A stretch of 64,000 nucleotides of DNA from Notamacropus eugenii (taxonomy: Eukaryota; Chordata; Mammalia; Diprotodontia; Macropodidae): assembly GCF_028372415.1 (NCBI RefSeq), contig NC_092873.1, positions 354,020,660 to 354,084,659 on the forward strand, in the 5' to 3' direction. The first letter of the stretch is position 1. Every line of letters starts with the position of its first letter. Under the pieces are notes generated by a model that was not told where the DNA came from, ran no database searches, and saw nothing but the letters and a program-made list of their open reading frames with translations. Of this stretch, positions 45,481 to 56,762 are shown in pieces. The translations under genes and the position numbers were made by a program.

Positions 45481-46440
45481 AATAACATGTTCAGGGTCAC
45501 ACAGTCAATATGTATCAGAAGTGGAATTTGAACTCAGGCAACCTTGGCTCCAAGACAAATTTCTATCCAATATATACACACACACATAATCAGCATTTGG
45601 TATTTTGGGAAAACAACAATAAACAAAACAAAGAAATTTATGCAAAAATTCTATATGGCATAAACTACCACTTGCTTCTCAGATTCAAAGAAGATAAAGA
45701 ATTTATGGACCTGCTAAAATGAGAAAAGAGATACAATAAAGAGAAAGCCAAAAGAGCATCTGGCTCCAAGGCCAACTTTCTAGTTAGCCTAGTACTTTCT
45801 AGATGCTTATTAATTATACCTTTAATATGTCCTAGAATTTTGCCATAGATCTAAACTAAACTCACTCTCCTATAGGTTGGAGACTCCATTTTCTTTTTTA
45901 TTGAAGATGGAGGAGGAGGAAAAGAAGGAGAAGGAGAAGGAAGAGGAGAAAAAAAGATTATGATGATGATGAGGATGATGACAATCAAGACATTTGCTCA
46001 TTCCTGTGGTACCTCTTCAATTCTCTGTATTCTCTCAAAGATCACTGACAGTGGTTCAGTCATCAAAGAGTCATTTTAATAGCTTTTTAGGATTTGTAAC
46101 CTATTTGAACCTTGGAGTACTAAGGAGTAACTTGCCCAAGGTCATGCAACTAGTAAGCATCTAAGGCTGCATTTGAATTCAGGTCTTCCTGATTACAAGT
46201 CCAGTGTTCTATCTGCTGTGCTACCTAGCTGCTTCTTATATTCTCCTGTTCTTTCAGTATCCATAGACATAGATCCTTTTTGGAAGCTATCTCCCAAGAT
46301 TTTGGTTGCTTCTATATAACCAACCAGATTCTCCAGGCCAGCAGTGAGAATGGTTCAAATTTAATCCAGAGTAGTTTCCCTTTGACCTGGGATAAGATAG
46401 GGGTCATCATTAATCTGTCAACCTTCTCTGTCAAAACACA
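45481..46440. other. SRCIN1 intron, mixed relics
   Basis: An antisense SINE head at about 45480-45560 and another at 46120-46235 (taagcatctaaggctgcatt to ctacctagctgcttc). L3-like text at 45800-45900 and 46000-46080. No exon seen. Confidence 0.45.
45904..45986 (+). repeat. (GGA/GAA)n then (GAT)n low-complexity tract
   Basis: Purine-rich triplets grade into gatgatgatgagg. It is in the 12.5-kb SRCIN1 intron. Confidence 0.85.
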
Positions 46441-47115
46441 TATTTTAAAACAAACTTAACATGAGTCCACATCAGTCTCTCATCCTGACTTTCCTCTTTC
46501 ATTCAACAGCATCCGTTTTTCTGTTTCCAACTCATTTTCTTTTACTTCTCTCCTTGTCTCTCCTAAACGTCTCTAAGCCTTATTTCTTCTTTCAAAATAT
46601 CTCTCTGACTCATTCTCTCTCCTCCATCCCCATTTCCACAAATCTAATTTAGCTCCTTTATAATGTCTCAAGTATGGGCCCTTGGCCATCTCCTCTCTGT
46701 CCTTGATCATCCCTCTCTTCAATGTTTTCCCCTTGGCTTTACCCCCTCTGCTTTCAAACATGCTCAGATCTCCCTCAGCTTGGAAAAAACCCCATACCTC
46801 TACTTGATACCTTTGATCCCTCCAGCTACCATTCTCTCTCTTTTCTTTTTTGCCTAATTTCTAGAATACATGATCCACCGTCACTGCCTCTATTCCTCAA
46901 AACTCACCCTTTCCTTTATCTCCTTTCCATCCCCATCATGCTATTTAGTATACTGTAAGGCCACTGACCTCCCAACTACTGAACCCAATGACCTTTCCTC
47001 TGTCTTCATTCTGCACTGTTTCTCAGCACCATCTGGCACTGCCAACCACCTCCTTACTTGATGTAATTCCCTCTTTACTTAACACTATCTTCTTGATAAT
47101 ACATTCCATTAGTTC
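46440..47115 (+). mobile_element. sense L2 LINE, RT motif-A region
   Basis: The frame near 47000-47060 reads SVFILHCFSAPSGTANHLL, a decayed form of the RT motif A block (LDLSAAFDTVDHSLL). The upstream Ser/Pro/Leu-rich text agrees with L2 ORF2. Confidence 0.62.
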
Positions 47116-47149
47116 TGCTACATTTCTGACCTCTTCTGCTATTTCTCAT

Positions 47150-47420
47150 CATGATTAATAATGGTAACAAGAAACATTATTTTTAGCACTTTATAATTTG
47201 CAAAGCTCTGTACAAATGTTATTTCACATGAATTTGGCAACAGTCCTGTGAGACAGGTACTATTATTGTCCCCATTTTACAGATGAAGAAACTGACCCTG
47301 AGAAAGATTAAATGACTTACAAAGGCTTACAAAACCAGCAAGTGTCTCTGAGGTAGGATTTGAATTCAGGTCTTCCCAACTCAAAATCCAGTGTTCACTA
47401 AGCCACCTAACTGTCCCACT
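47150..47420 (-). mobile_element. MIR/MON1-like CORE-SINE
   Basis: aatttgcaaagctctgtaca, cagatgaagaaactgaccct, ggatttgaattcaggtcttc. Confidence 0.78.
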
Positions 47421-47429
47421 ATCAACAGT

Positions 47430-48540
47430 CATTTGCTGAGTGTCTATTATGTTTGGGTACACTAATGATATAAATTCACTTCCACCAAAGGCCTTATGAT
47501 CTAATTAAGGAAACAGGATATATAGGCAAAAAGGGACTAACATAGATTCCAGTTAATCTATGTCAAAGACCCTAAGAATGGGATAATCACTTGCTTGAGA
47601 AGTTCAGAGGCAGAAGAAATCAAGAAGAGCTCTAGTGGGGCTTCAGAGAAGCCTTCTTCCTCTTCTCCTCCTTCTCCTTTTTCAGAATTAATCAGGGTTG
47701 TGACTTGCCCAGGGTCACATAGCTAGCTAGTAAGTGTCTGAGACCAGATTTGAACTCAAGTCATCCTGATTCCAGGGCCACTTTGCCACCTAATTGCTCC
47801 CAGAGAAGCCTTCTGAGAAGAGGTGGGGCTTCCACTAGATTTTGAAAGAAGTGTAGGACTTAGGAGGAGGAAGAAACATTTTTTGGAGGGGGGAATGTGT
47901 GAGAATGAATGAATGAAAAAGCATTTATTAAGCACTTCCTAAATACAAAGCCTTGTGTTAAATACCAGGGATAGGAATAGAGCAGAGTAGGTGATCCTTG
48001 GCATAGAAACATGAAGGTGGGAAAGAGTGAGGCATGTGCAGAGGACTGGGCTGAAACAAAGGTTTGGCAGGGAAGGAGGAAACAATGAGTCTGTAAAAGG
48101 TTTAGTTGGAGCCAGACTGTAGTGGATCTTAATTAATTTCAAATAAATAAAACCTTAATTAATCCAGGATACATGGTCCTGAATGGCCCTTCAATGATCA
48201 GGCAATGAGGAGACAATGAAGGCTTCACAAGTGAAAGGTTTCATAATTGTGAATGAGGAAGATTAATCCAGCACTGGAATTCAGGATGGATTAGAGAGAG
48301 GTAGGGAATAGGGAAAGGAAGACCACGGAGAGTGTGTATGTACATATTGTATGTAGTCTAGGCAGCAGGTAACCAAAACCTGAACCAGGGCATTAGGAGA
48401 AGCATGGAGATAATGACTTAGAGACACTAAAGAGAGGGAATCAGCAAGATTTTACACCTGATCACAACAAATAACTGAAGCAAAGCGATAGAGGCAAGGC
48501 TTGGTATGTAAAGGATGATTCTGGGATTTTGACATTTCCT
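47430..48540 (-). mobile_element. antisense L2, interrupted by a SINE
   Basis: tgctgagtgtctattatgtt to ggattttgacatttcc with L2 landmarks throughout; a short antisense SINE sits at about 47694-47801, and a second L2 start at 47900-47960 (aagcatttattaagcacttc). Confidence 0.55.
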
Positions 48541-50178
48541 TGTCCATGTCTGCACCTTGGCTTATCCTGTTCCTCCTCCTTGGAAAACTCTCCCCCAACC
48601 CCTCCACATATTTGATGACCATCTATCTACTACAAAAGTCAGCTAGAGTCCTTGCCTCTGGCAAGAAAATTCTCTCTGACTTCCTCTGGATCCATAGGGA
48701 TAATAGCTTCAATTTTATCTAGACCTTTCTAATATATAAAATGCTTCCCTCTGCCATCCATTTCAAGAGAAAGAACTGATAAATAGAGGTAGGCTTGGTA
48801 TGGTTTTACATATAGAAATATTTATGTAATAATAGATAACATAATGTAAAATATAATACAAAATATAAAGCAACATGTAATAAAATTACATCTATAAATA
48901 TACGTACATATACATATATGTTTGCATCAGATGGCAGCCTTCTCTGGTGCAGGAAGGGGAGGGAGGAAGGGAGATAGTTTGGAACTTAAAATGTAACTAC
49001 AAAAATTAAATTAAATTTTAAAAAATGCTTCCCTCATAACAGCCCTGTGAGACAAGTAGTATAGGAATTGTTATTTTCATTTTACAGATGAGGTAACTGT
49101 GGCTCAGAAAGACAGAGTAACTTACTCAAAGTCCTATAGCAAGTGACAGGATTAGTACTCAAACCCAAGTGCTCCATATTTCCCATCTGGTGGAGCACCA
49201 TGAGGGCTTCATGAAATGCCCATCACCCCTTGGGGTACATCATACACATTACTTAGGCTGGTTAATATTTTGGCCATAAACAGTACCTGCCTTGTCTCAT
49301 CTAGATTCTGAGCCCCTGGGCAAGGACATGGTCTGATGCTCCTCATGTCCCCCTTGGCTCCTAGTACAGGGGCCCTGTAAGCAGTGGAGTTTAATAAGTA
49401 GGAAGTGATTGATTTTTTTACCCCCTAATTTCATTCTAAATTCCCTTGCAACTTTCTCACTACTCTTTTAAAAGGACCATGCCCCATTTCACAGAATAGA
49501 AAATTTAAAGCTCACATCAAATATAATCAGATTTTTACAAAAAAGCAAAACGGTGTCAGGAAGTCCTCAGTTTAAATCTCCCCTCCTATGCTCACTGTCC
49601 ACATGACCCACTTCCCTCCCTGGGCAAGTCCTTTCACTGCTACGGGTCTCAGTTCCTTCATCTGTAAAATGGGGTAACAACAGCATCTACCTCACGGGCC
49701 TAATGTGAGAACCAATGAGATAACAGGTTTCAAACATCTTGCAAAAAGCTTAAAGCACTATGTCTGGTAGCGAGAATTAGGTCATTTGTCCACCTCGAGG
49801 AGTGTTCTTATAGAAGGGAATGACAGGAGGGGTGCCATGAAGAGCAGGGGAAAGGAGTGGAGCTAGCAGAAGGTCAGTGATGGGAGATGATGGCAGAGCC
49901 AGAAAGAGGTGAAAGGAAGATAGAGGGCTAGGGGAGCAAGGTCAGTTACTGCCTCAGTTTACATCTGGGCTCCAGGAAGGACGCTGCAACTTTCACTTAG
50001 GAGAAAGTGATGAGGGCACAGGAAAGGGCAAATGCCCTTTGGTTGGAGCTTAGAGAACTGCAGGGAGTCAGGAGGAGAGTCTCCTTCCTACTTCAGGGGT
50101 ATTTGGAAGGACTGGCATGGTGGGCACCAAGGGGCTAGCCGCCCCCACCCAGAAGTGGGCAGGTCTCCACCTTCATAC
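48541..50178. other. SRCIN1 intron, proximal part
   Basis: A sense L2 relic at about 48545-48740. AT-rich stretch and retroelement-like tail at 48790-49030. An antisense MIR at about 49060-49180, an L2 3' end at 49295-49405, and a sense MIR at about 49565-49790. The last 350 bp before the exon at 50179 are unassigned. Confidence 0.5.
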
Positions 50179-50319
50179 CTGCTGCTGGCCCTGGATCCTC
50201 ATGTACTCGGACCGCTGCTTGCTGTGCTTGCCTTTGTCTGGGCTGCTTGGCTGTCCTGGCTTCAACCTGGATGCTCCTGGCGTCACCATCTTCATAGGTG
50301 GGATGGAGACCCCGCCACT
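50179..50319 (-). CDS. SRCIN1: SRCIN1 exon: SGGVSIPPMK to QQQ
   Basis: The acceptor is cccctccacag and the donor gtatga; 141 nt, phase 0 to 0. It codes SGGVSIPPMKMVTPGASRLK, PGQPSSPDKGKHSKQRSEYM and RIQGQQQ, matching the human SGGGSVPPMKVVTPGASRLK..EYMRIQAQQQ. The following intron is 12.5 kb, the largest here. Confidence 0.95.
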
Positions 50320-50581
50320 CTGTGGAGGGGCAAAAACCGGGGTGAAAGTTAAAGAGAATCCTAGAAAGAAGGGGCTTTGGGCTGGGCTTAGCTAGCCCTT
50401 CTCCTTCCTTTCTCTGGAGCTATTCTGGTCCAGTGCTCTCTGGGCTTGGGGCCTTATTTGTAGGATCTCTCAATAAAAAGGAAAACATGCTTCCTAGCCA
50501 ATTCTTCACTCCTTTAGTCAGAGCTAAGCAAACAAAATGGGTATTGATCTCAGCAGATGTCAGCCTCCTCAGTCTTCTAGA

Positions 50582-50783
50582 ATAGGGGTTTATAACCTTT
50601 TCTGTGGGTGTCATGGACTCCTCTGGCAGTCTGGTGAAGCCTAGGGACCCTTTTTCAGAACAATGTTTTTAACTGAAGGAAATACAAAATTTTAGTTAGA
50701 GGTCAGTGAAAATAAAGATGCAATCCTTCCCACTCCATTCTTCAAGTTTATGACTCTGTGGACCCCAAATTGAGAACTCTTCC
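50582..50783 (+). mobile_element. hAT-Charlie-like MITE, copy 5
   Basis: taggggtttataaccttttc, ctctggcagtctggtgaagc, accccaaattgagaactctt. Confidence 0.68.
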
Positions 50784-50807
50784 TTGAGAGGATATGGGAT
50801 AGTGAAA

Positions 50808-51060
50808 TGAAGTAGGGTAATGGATAGAATGCAGGGCCTGGAGTCAGGAAGACTCAGCTTCCTGAGTTCAAATCCTGCCTCAGACACTTACTAGCTGTAT
50901 GACCCTGGGCAAATCACTTGACCCTGCTTGCCTCAGTTTCCTCATCTGTAAAATGAGCTAGAGAAGAAAATGACAAACCATTCTAGTATCTTCACCAAGA
51001 AAACCCCAAAAGATGTCATGAAGAATCGGGCACAACTGAAAAATGACTGAACAGCAAACA
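50808..51060 (+). mobile_element. MAR1-type SINE
   Basis: Sense, complete, one of the least diverged copies; ends aaaatgactgaacagcaaac. Confidence 0.9.
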
Positions 51061-52053
51061 AATTTGAGAGGGTTCTCTTCTGGGGTTCTCCTGCCCCCTG
51101 ATCATGGGAGGTGCCAACAGCCATAAGAAGAAGGCCTTCCCAGGTCACTTCAAAGAGGAATGTCACTGGCAATGCTGATCAGAGCATAGCAGGACAGAGA
51201 TGGCACTGTGCCTGCAACAAGAGAGGGTTGTGTTGTGTAGTGTATGATCTCCATACCCAGGCAAAGAGCCCAGGACCAGAGCACTACAGCTGCCAGGGAT
51301 TTTAGAAAACATCTCCTGTTAGTGTAATGCTCCCATTTTGCAGAGAGAGGAAACTGAGACTTAGGGGTAAGAACTCCAGTCTCCTGATGCTGCTCACTCA
51401 CTGTCCCTCATACTACATTGCTACATGCTTAGAGGCCAGGCTCTCCTCTCTTTTTTGGTTAATGGGCCTCATTCTTTCTACCTGCCTTCCAACCATGGGT
51501 AGGAGCTCTGAGAATGATGGATGGCTGCAGACTCACTCAAACACCAGGCCCTGGTCCTAACCAAAGAGGAGAAATAACAAGAAGCTGGAAGGGAGAGACG
51601 CAAGCAGAGATAATTCAAGAGACAGAGAAAGAGTCAGAGACATAAGTGGTGGGAACAGGGGTGAGGAGGAGGGGGAGAGTATTTTTATTTGTTAGCTTGT
51701 GGATACAAAGCAGGGGGTGGAGGACTGGGATAGGGCTGGGGGTGGTCACAAGTAGGAGTTGGACCCCTCTTGAACCATCTTCTTCACACCCTCCTCTCAT
51801 TCCAGCGCAAGAGCCAGGAAAAGAGTTGGGCAAGGGGTCAGGTGAGCCGACTTCCCAGCCTCACATGGACACAGTTCCCCCTGGACTTCCAGTCTCTCAC
51901 ATTCTACAGTCACAAGGCAAGGAGCAGAAAGAGACCCCAGGGCAGGTGGGAACAGAGCTCAGGTCTCTTCCATCCTCCCCTCTTCCCACAACTCAGAAGG
52001 ACAGAAGGGAGAATTGTGTGGAAGCAGGAGAGGATACAGGATAGATCAGCCAC
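51061..52053. other. SRCIN1 intron between cassette B and the SGGVS exon
   Basis: A short antisense MIR relic (51335-51410). The rest has no repeat and no exon I can support. Confidence 0.5.
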
Positions 52054-52782
52054 CTGGGAAGTGGGGCACTGGGACAGGGTCCCAGAAAGGGTGCCAACGG
52101 GGGATGCTGAAGGGGCCATGACCATCGCATTTAATGTGGCCTCCAGCTCCTGGATTGTCTCCTCCAAACTGTCAAATTGCTGGAAAGGGAGCCAAGGACT
52201 AGCATCCTTCTCTGCTGAGTCCAGACCAAGAGGACCTTTCTCCCTCTGGGCCTGAGGCACAGTCCTCTCTGCACAGTCTCCCATGGGCATGTGGGTACTG
52301 TGCCCAGTGTGTGTAATGGTTTCTTCTGGTCTCACAGTGGCAGAGGCAGCACCTACAAAGATGCCTGGACACCGACTTTCGTCTGACCCCTCTCCCCTGT
52401 GGCCAGTCAGCCTTGTTCCTTTTTCTTCCACCAGCTGTTGGATGGTCCCTTCTGTTGGTACTTGGACCTTGATGACCACTGTTTTCAGTGATTCCTTCTC
52501 CTGCCTTGGTCTTTTGGTACTTCCAGGTGGGCAGGCATCAGCTTTTGCCTGAGGCCTCATTACCACCAATTTGGCCCCTGCCAGGTCCTGGCCAAGTAGT
52601 GGTGCTTGGCACTGGTTAGTGACTCTGCTTCTACTAGCACTCACTAATGTCCGGGGCAGTGGGATGGGCATTATCTTTGTGCCTGCCCCTTCAGCCATAA
52701 CCTCTGGAGGTGATGGTGGGTTGGAAGCACATTCGGTTAGGATGATCTGAGGGATACAGAAGCTTCTGGGCAGGGGAACAAT
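52054..52782 (-). CDS. SRCIN1: SRCIN1 candidate cassette exon B (729 nt)
   Basis: The acceptor is ctcttctccccccag and the donor is cag/gtggct; 243 codons, phase 0 to 0, open throughout. It starts IVPLPRSFCIPQIILTECAS. It contains ASNPPSPPEV, KIMPIPLPRTL and LKTVVIKVQVPTEGTIQQLV, and near its end the helix-like QFDSLEETIQELEATLNAM. Composition is disordered Pro/Ser/Thr-rich with one predicted short coiled coil. A 243-codon open frame with perfect splice phase is unlikely by chance. It probably belongs to a long SRCIN1 isoform, and the ETIQELEATL block suggests a relation to the paralogue KIAA1217; this is untested. Confidence 0.72.
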
Positions 52783-53264
52783 CTGGGGGGAGAAGAGAGA
52801 TAAAGAAGAGTGAATAAAGGACCCCCCCACAGGGGTCCTCTGAGCTATCCTGCCAATCCCACCTCTCCCAGTTCTTTCTGGGGGTTTCCCAAAGCCAGCT
52901 AAGGGAAGGTTCAGTCTATACCCATCTCTACTTCTGCCCAAACCCAGGGAGTCCATAATCCCAAGACTACCACTAGCCTCTACCTGGGGTGGTCAGTGAA
53001 GCCACTTGGAGATGGCACCAGGAAGGTGTAAAGAGAGGTACAAGAAACCCCTTCCCCTAAACCCTACCCCCTGCCTGAGGTGTGTACTTACCTGCTGCTG
53101 GGAGGGGTGAAGCCTCTAGGGAGGCTCTGGGTGAGAATACTCAAGTTGGCACCACACCCAACTGGCTCCACCTTCTGATGGTGCAATGCAGGACACAGAG
53201 TGGGCCCGTCCGGTCTGATGCTCTGCCTTGGCACATATCTGTGCATGCTCATATGACGTACGTG

Positions 53265-53305
<41 letters not shown>

Positions 53306-54452
53306 CAGGCTATGTATGTAAGATTACCACTGGTGGTGAGGGGGAGAGGCTATGAGACCGGCCTCTCAAACCCGGTCAAGGAGTTGCTGCTCATACAAGG
53401 TGGGCTCACTGCTCAGCTCCTCCTCTCAGGGCAACAGCTCCTTTGCTACCAGGCCCTGTGGTCTCTCAAACCCTGGGCATCCTGAGAATGACTCTTTTCC
53501 AAGGTAACTGAGTATTCCTAAGCTACTCTCTCCTCCCCGAGGCACCTGTCCCTTGGGGAGAAATTACAAGACAGCCCTGGAGCTTCTAAGCCAGAATGGA
53601 AATTGGACTATGGCCTAGAATGAAGTGAGATCAGGGAGTTATGCCCTTTCCCCCTAATCCTGGAGCAGACCTTCCCCAAGTTGAAAGCACTCAAGTTCCC
53701 CAGGCTCTGTCCCCCTCTTCTACCAATGGCATCCTCCCATGGCAGAACCATCCCAGGGTCCCCAGGGAGTACAGAAGCCAGAGAAAAGGTGTGGAAGTCA
53801 GACAGCAACAGGGACCAAGCTTAGAGAGAAGGAAAAACTTCCAGATGCTAAGAGATGATAGGACCAGAGAGAGGCTAAGGGAAGCTGTGGGATCTCCCAG
53901 GAACATAGATTCACGGATTTACAGATGAGGAAGTTAAATGTCTCAAAGGTGGACACAGTCTCCCTGGACCAAAGTGAGTGAGATGAGGCCGAAGAGGGAA
54001 GAAGGGGCCAAGGAGCAGCCTCATCCCCCAATTCGGGGGCCCCTGGAGAGGGACACAGCTGGAGAGAAGACACAGACTTAGAGACATAAGGTCCCTACCC
54101 TGGGTCAGGCCCCAGAGGGGCAGAGGTGGTGGCCATGCACAGGCGGGGGACCAAGAAGTGGATTGCTACTTGGGGGCCCAGGCTGAAGAATTCCTTCTGG
54201 AATTGGGGGGCCACAGGTTCCCCCAGGGGGAGGGTAGGAGGTTGTCAAGGAAAGGTTAAGTGTCCAGTTGGTGATGTGAGGGCAAGTCCATAAGTGTCAT
54301 TCCCGGTAAGTGAGAGATTGGAGGAGACCATGAGCAGGTGAGCAGCGTATTAGCGTGTTAGAGTATTAGCGGGAAAGAGGCAGCAGTGGCAGAGGGAGCT
54401 GTGAAGGGACAGGCAGAGAGACAGCAGTTGAAAAGAGGTTCAGGCTGGTTAC
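52783..54452. other. SRCIN1 intron between cassettes A and B
   Basis: Contains the TG microsatellite. It also contains two exon-like stretches (minus 53092-53174 and 54115-54212) that have splice signals but break the phase; see findings. No SINEs at all, which is unusual here. Confidence 0.5.
53267..53303 (+). repeat. (TG)n microsatellite
   Basis: About 18 uninterrupted TG units, preceded by an alternating purine/pyrimidine stretch (acgtacgtgca). It lies in the SRCIN1 intron before cassette exon B. Confidence 0.95.
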
Positions 54453-54569
54453 CTTCCGTGGGGGGCCCGGAGTGGGCCCAAGGGGCCCAGATTCCTGGGG
54501 GGAGAACGAGGCTGGGAACAGCTGGCAGCGGGGCATGGGGGAGAGGGGCATTGAACTTCTTTCAAACAC
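54453..54569 (-). CDS. SRCIN1: SRCIN1 candidate cassette exon A (117 nt)
   Basis: The acceptor is cttctgcctcctcag and the donor gtaacc; 117 nt, phase 0 to 0, no stop in this frame. It codes VFERSSMPLSPMPRCQLFPA then SFSPQESGPLGPTPGPPRK. It sits between two exons that are both phase 0, so it can be included or skipped without frame change. It is not in the p140Cap sequence I remember; it may be a tissue-specific isoform exon shared with KIAA1217. No transcript evidence is available here. Confidence 0.7.
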
Positions 54570-55195
54570 CTGAGGAGGCAGAAGGTTGGGGGTGGGTTTG
54601 GAGTGGGGGATCAAAACTTTGGGATGGGGGGGGTCTGTTCAGGTCAGGGACTCCTAAAGAAGATGGGGGACATTGATCTAAGTTTCTAGCCTTGCTTAGG
54701 GAGGTGAGGGAAGAACCAAGGGTGGGCTGACCTCCCTCAAGCGGCCAGGATGCTTAAGAAAGCAACTCTACTTCTCCCTCTTGTCTCCTTCCCATCTGGA
54801 GAACATAGTATAACCCCCACAAATTATTCTCTTTCTTCAATCGCAGAGCTTTTAGGTATGAGAGATCTCTAAGTCCTTAGCTATAGAAATCCCAAAGTGA
54901 TTGAAGAAGAGAAAATGGAAGAGTTTTCCTATCAATCTCAGTCATGTGAGGAAGCAAATCAGACTTCCTCCTCACATCTTACAGTGGGGTGGGTGGTAGG
55001 GAAACTGAGGCAAAGAAGGATACTGTTAACTCATAGTTTGCTCAGAGACTTGGGGGGCAGAGTTGGGAACAAAAGCTGGGAGTCTGTCTCCTCCTGGCCT
55101 CAGGCCCTGTCTTCTTTTCCTGGGCATGGAAGAGGGAAGGAGCTGCTGTGCCAGGAGCCTGGAGCCTTGAGCCTGGGCTGAACCCTGTCACATAC
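54570..55195. other. SRCIN1 intron, repeat-free
   Basis: Nothing recognised apart from the acceptor of cassette A. It contains a minus-strand MIR-like trace at about 54890-55020. Confidence 0.4.
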
Positions 55196-55348
55196 CTCCA
55201 GTTCTGCTATGATTCGGTCCTCATCATCTTCATCCTTGATGGCTGACGCCATTATAGGCGGCGTGGAGGCTGGACGGGCCACCTCAGACACTGTCCGGCG
55301 CAGTTTCACTTGGGGTTTCTGGACCTCCAGCTCTTCTGACTCTGCCTT
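55196..55348 (-). CDS. SRCIN1: SRCIN1 exon: DEDDEDRIIAELE
   Basis: The acceptor is ggtcacttacag and the donor gtatgt; 153 nt, phase 0 to 0. It codes KAESEELEVQKPQVKLRRTV, SEVARPASTPPIMASAIKDE and DDEDRIIAELE. In the human protein as remembered, the next residues are SGGGSVPPMK, coded here at 50319; two extra in-frame exons lie in between. Confidence 0.95.
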
Positions 55349-55547
55349 CTGTAAGTGACCCCAAGTGGAGTAAGGGAACCCAATATCAGCGCCTCTATCC
55401 CCTGACCTCAGACCCAATTGCTCTGTTATCCTATCTGCCTCTCCTCCCACCCTCTGTACCTTACACAACGTCTCTCGCAAAGATAAGATGTTGTAGAGTG
55501 TAAAGAAACAAGCAAGGGTCTACCCTGCCTTGTCCTAAAATACACTT

Positions 55548-55786
55548 TTATTGTTGTGTCCAACTCTTTGTGACCCCATTTGGGGTTTTCTTGGCAGATA
55601 CTGGAGTGTTTTGATATTTCCTTCTCCAATTCATTTTACAGATAAGAAAACTGAGGCAAGCAGGATTAAATGACTTGCCCAGGGTCTTGCAGCTAGTAGG
55701 TATCTGAAGCTGGATTTGAACTCACAAAGATGAGTCTTCCTGACTCCAGGTCTGGCACTCTGCACTAAGATGTCACCTAGCTGCCC
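55548..55786 (-). mobile_element. MAR1-type SINE
   Basis: Same orientation as SRCIN1; ttattgttgtgtccaactct to tgtcacctagctgccc. Confidence 0.87.
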
Positions 55787-56082
55787 AATGGATGGTCTTA
55801 AATATTCCTTTCATTATCTCTATCCCAGCCTCACCAAATTCCTTGATATCCTCCTTCCCCCGTTCCACCCTTTGCTCCATTCTAGAAAGGATTCTCCTTC
55901 CACATCTCAAAGGATCAAGAGAAGTCATCCTGAGCTGCCTTTAGAAAGGACCTCACAAAGCCTCTCTCTGCTCAGCCAGAGGGTTCCAGCATGCCTAAGG
56001 CACACCCTCCCTCCCCATTGCATGCTACCCTGTCCTTGACTGAAGGGTGCCCCTGTCTGGCAATGGGAGATGGCAGTGGTAC

Positions 56083-56237
56083 CTTGATGAAGGCTGAGTC
56101 TTTCTTGCTGGTGACCACGACTTCTCCGGTGCGGGTGGTGGTGAGGCCGTGGGAGGAGGGGAAGCTTCGTCGAGGAGGGGGTGGTGGGGGTGACTTAGAA
56201 GGCTTTTCTGTTCGGTATCGGGGCACAGTCAACTCAT
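56083..56237 (-). CDS. SRCIN1: SRCIN1 exon: PPPPPPRR SH3-ligand segment
   Basis: The acceptor is ctgtctctag and the donor gtacca; 155 nt, phase 1 to 0. It codes (D)ELTVPRYRTEKPSKSPPPP, then PPRRSFPSSHGLTTTRTGEV and VVTSKKDSAFIK. The six-proline run followed by RR is a candidate SH3-binding site; p140Cap's C-terminal proline-rich region is known to contact SH3 proteins such as vinexin. Confidence 0.96.
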
Positions 56238-56530
56238 CTAGAGACAGACAAGGGAGAGAGTCCATCAGAACACTCACCTGAGTGACATGGGGACACGCAT
56301 GCCATTCCAAAGGGAAGAGAACTGAGAGTGCAAGGCCTAGTTCCCTTGGCCAGATCCCAGGAAAAGTAGCAAGTCCTGATGCCATCCTCAGCTCAGGACT
56401 AAATCATTCTGCTTTCTCTTTTCCACACTACATACTACAATGGTTCCTCCCATTCCACAGGACAGAAACTATGCTTCTTCCCTTCGTTCCACTCTACCAG
56501 TGCCCAGTGCTTGATTTGGGCCTCCCCTAC

Positions 56531-56762
56531 CTGAGCCCCTCCGCCCACTGGCCTCTCCACGGGGGGCTGCCTTCTGGCCATGGGGGGCTTTGGAGGGTTT
56601 ATGCTCGGGGGTGGGGGCTGGCCCCCGAGGCTTTCCTGCACAATCCAGGTCTGGAATGGCCTTCAGCAGCTCAGCCTGGGTCTCTTCCAGCAGCCGGTTA
56701 ATGTCCTTGGCACTGTACTGACTCAGGGCCGCCCTCTTCTCCTCCCAGTCCCTCTCAGCTGC
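56531..56762 (-). CDS. SRCIN1: SRCIN1 exon: AAERDWEEKR block
   Basis: The acceptor is ttcttccctcag and the donor gtaggg; 232 nt, phase 0 to 1. It codes AAERDWEEKRAALSQYSAKD then INRLLEETQAELLKAIPDLD, and a basic Pro-rich tail KPSKAPHGQKAAPRGEASGR ending RGS. An amphipathic helix and a disordered spacer are visible. Confidence 0.95.
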
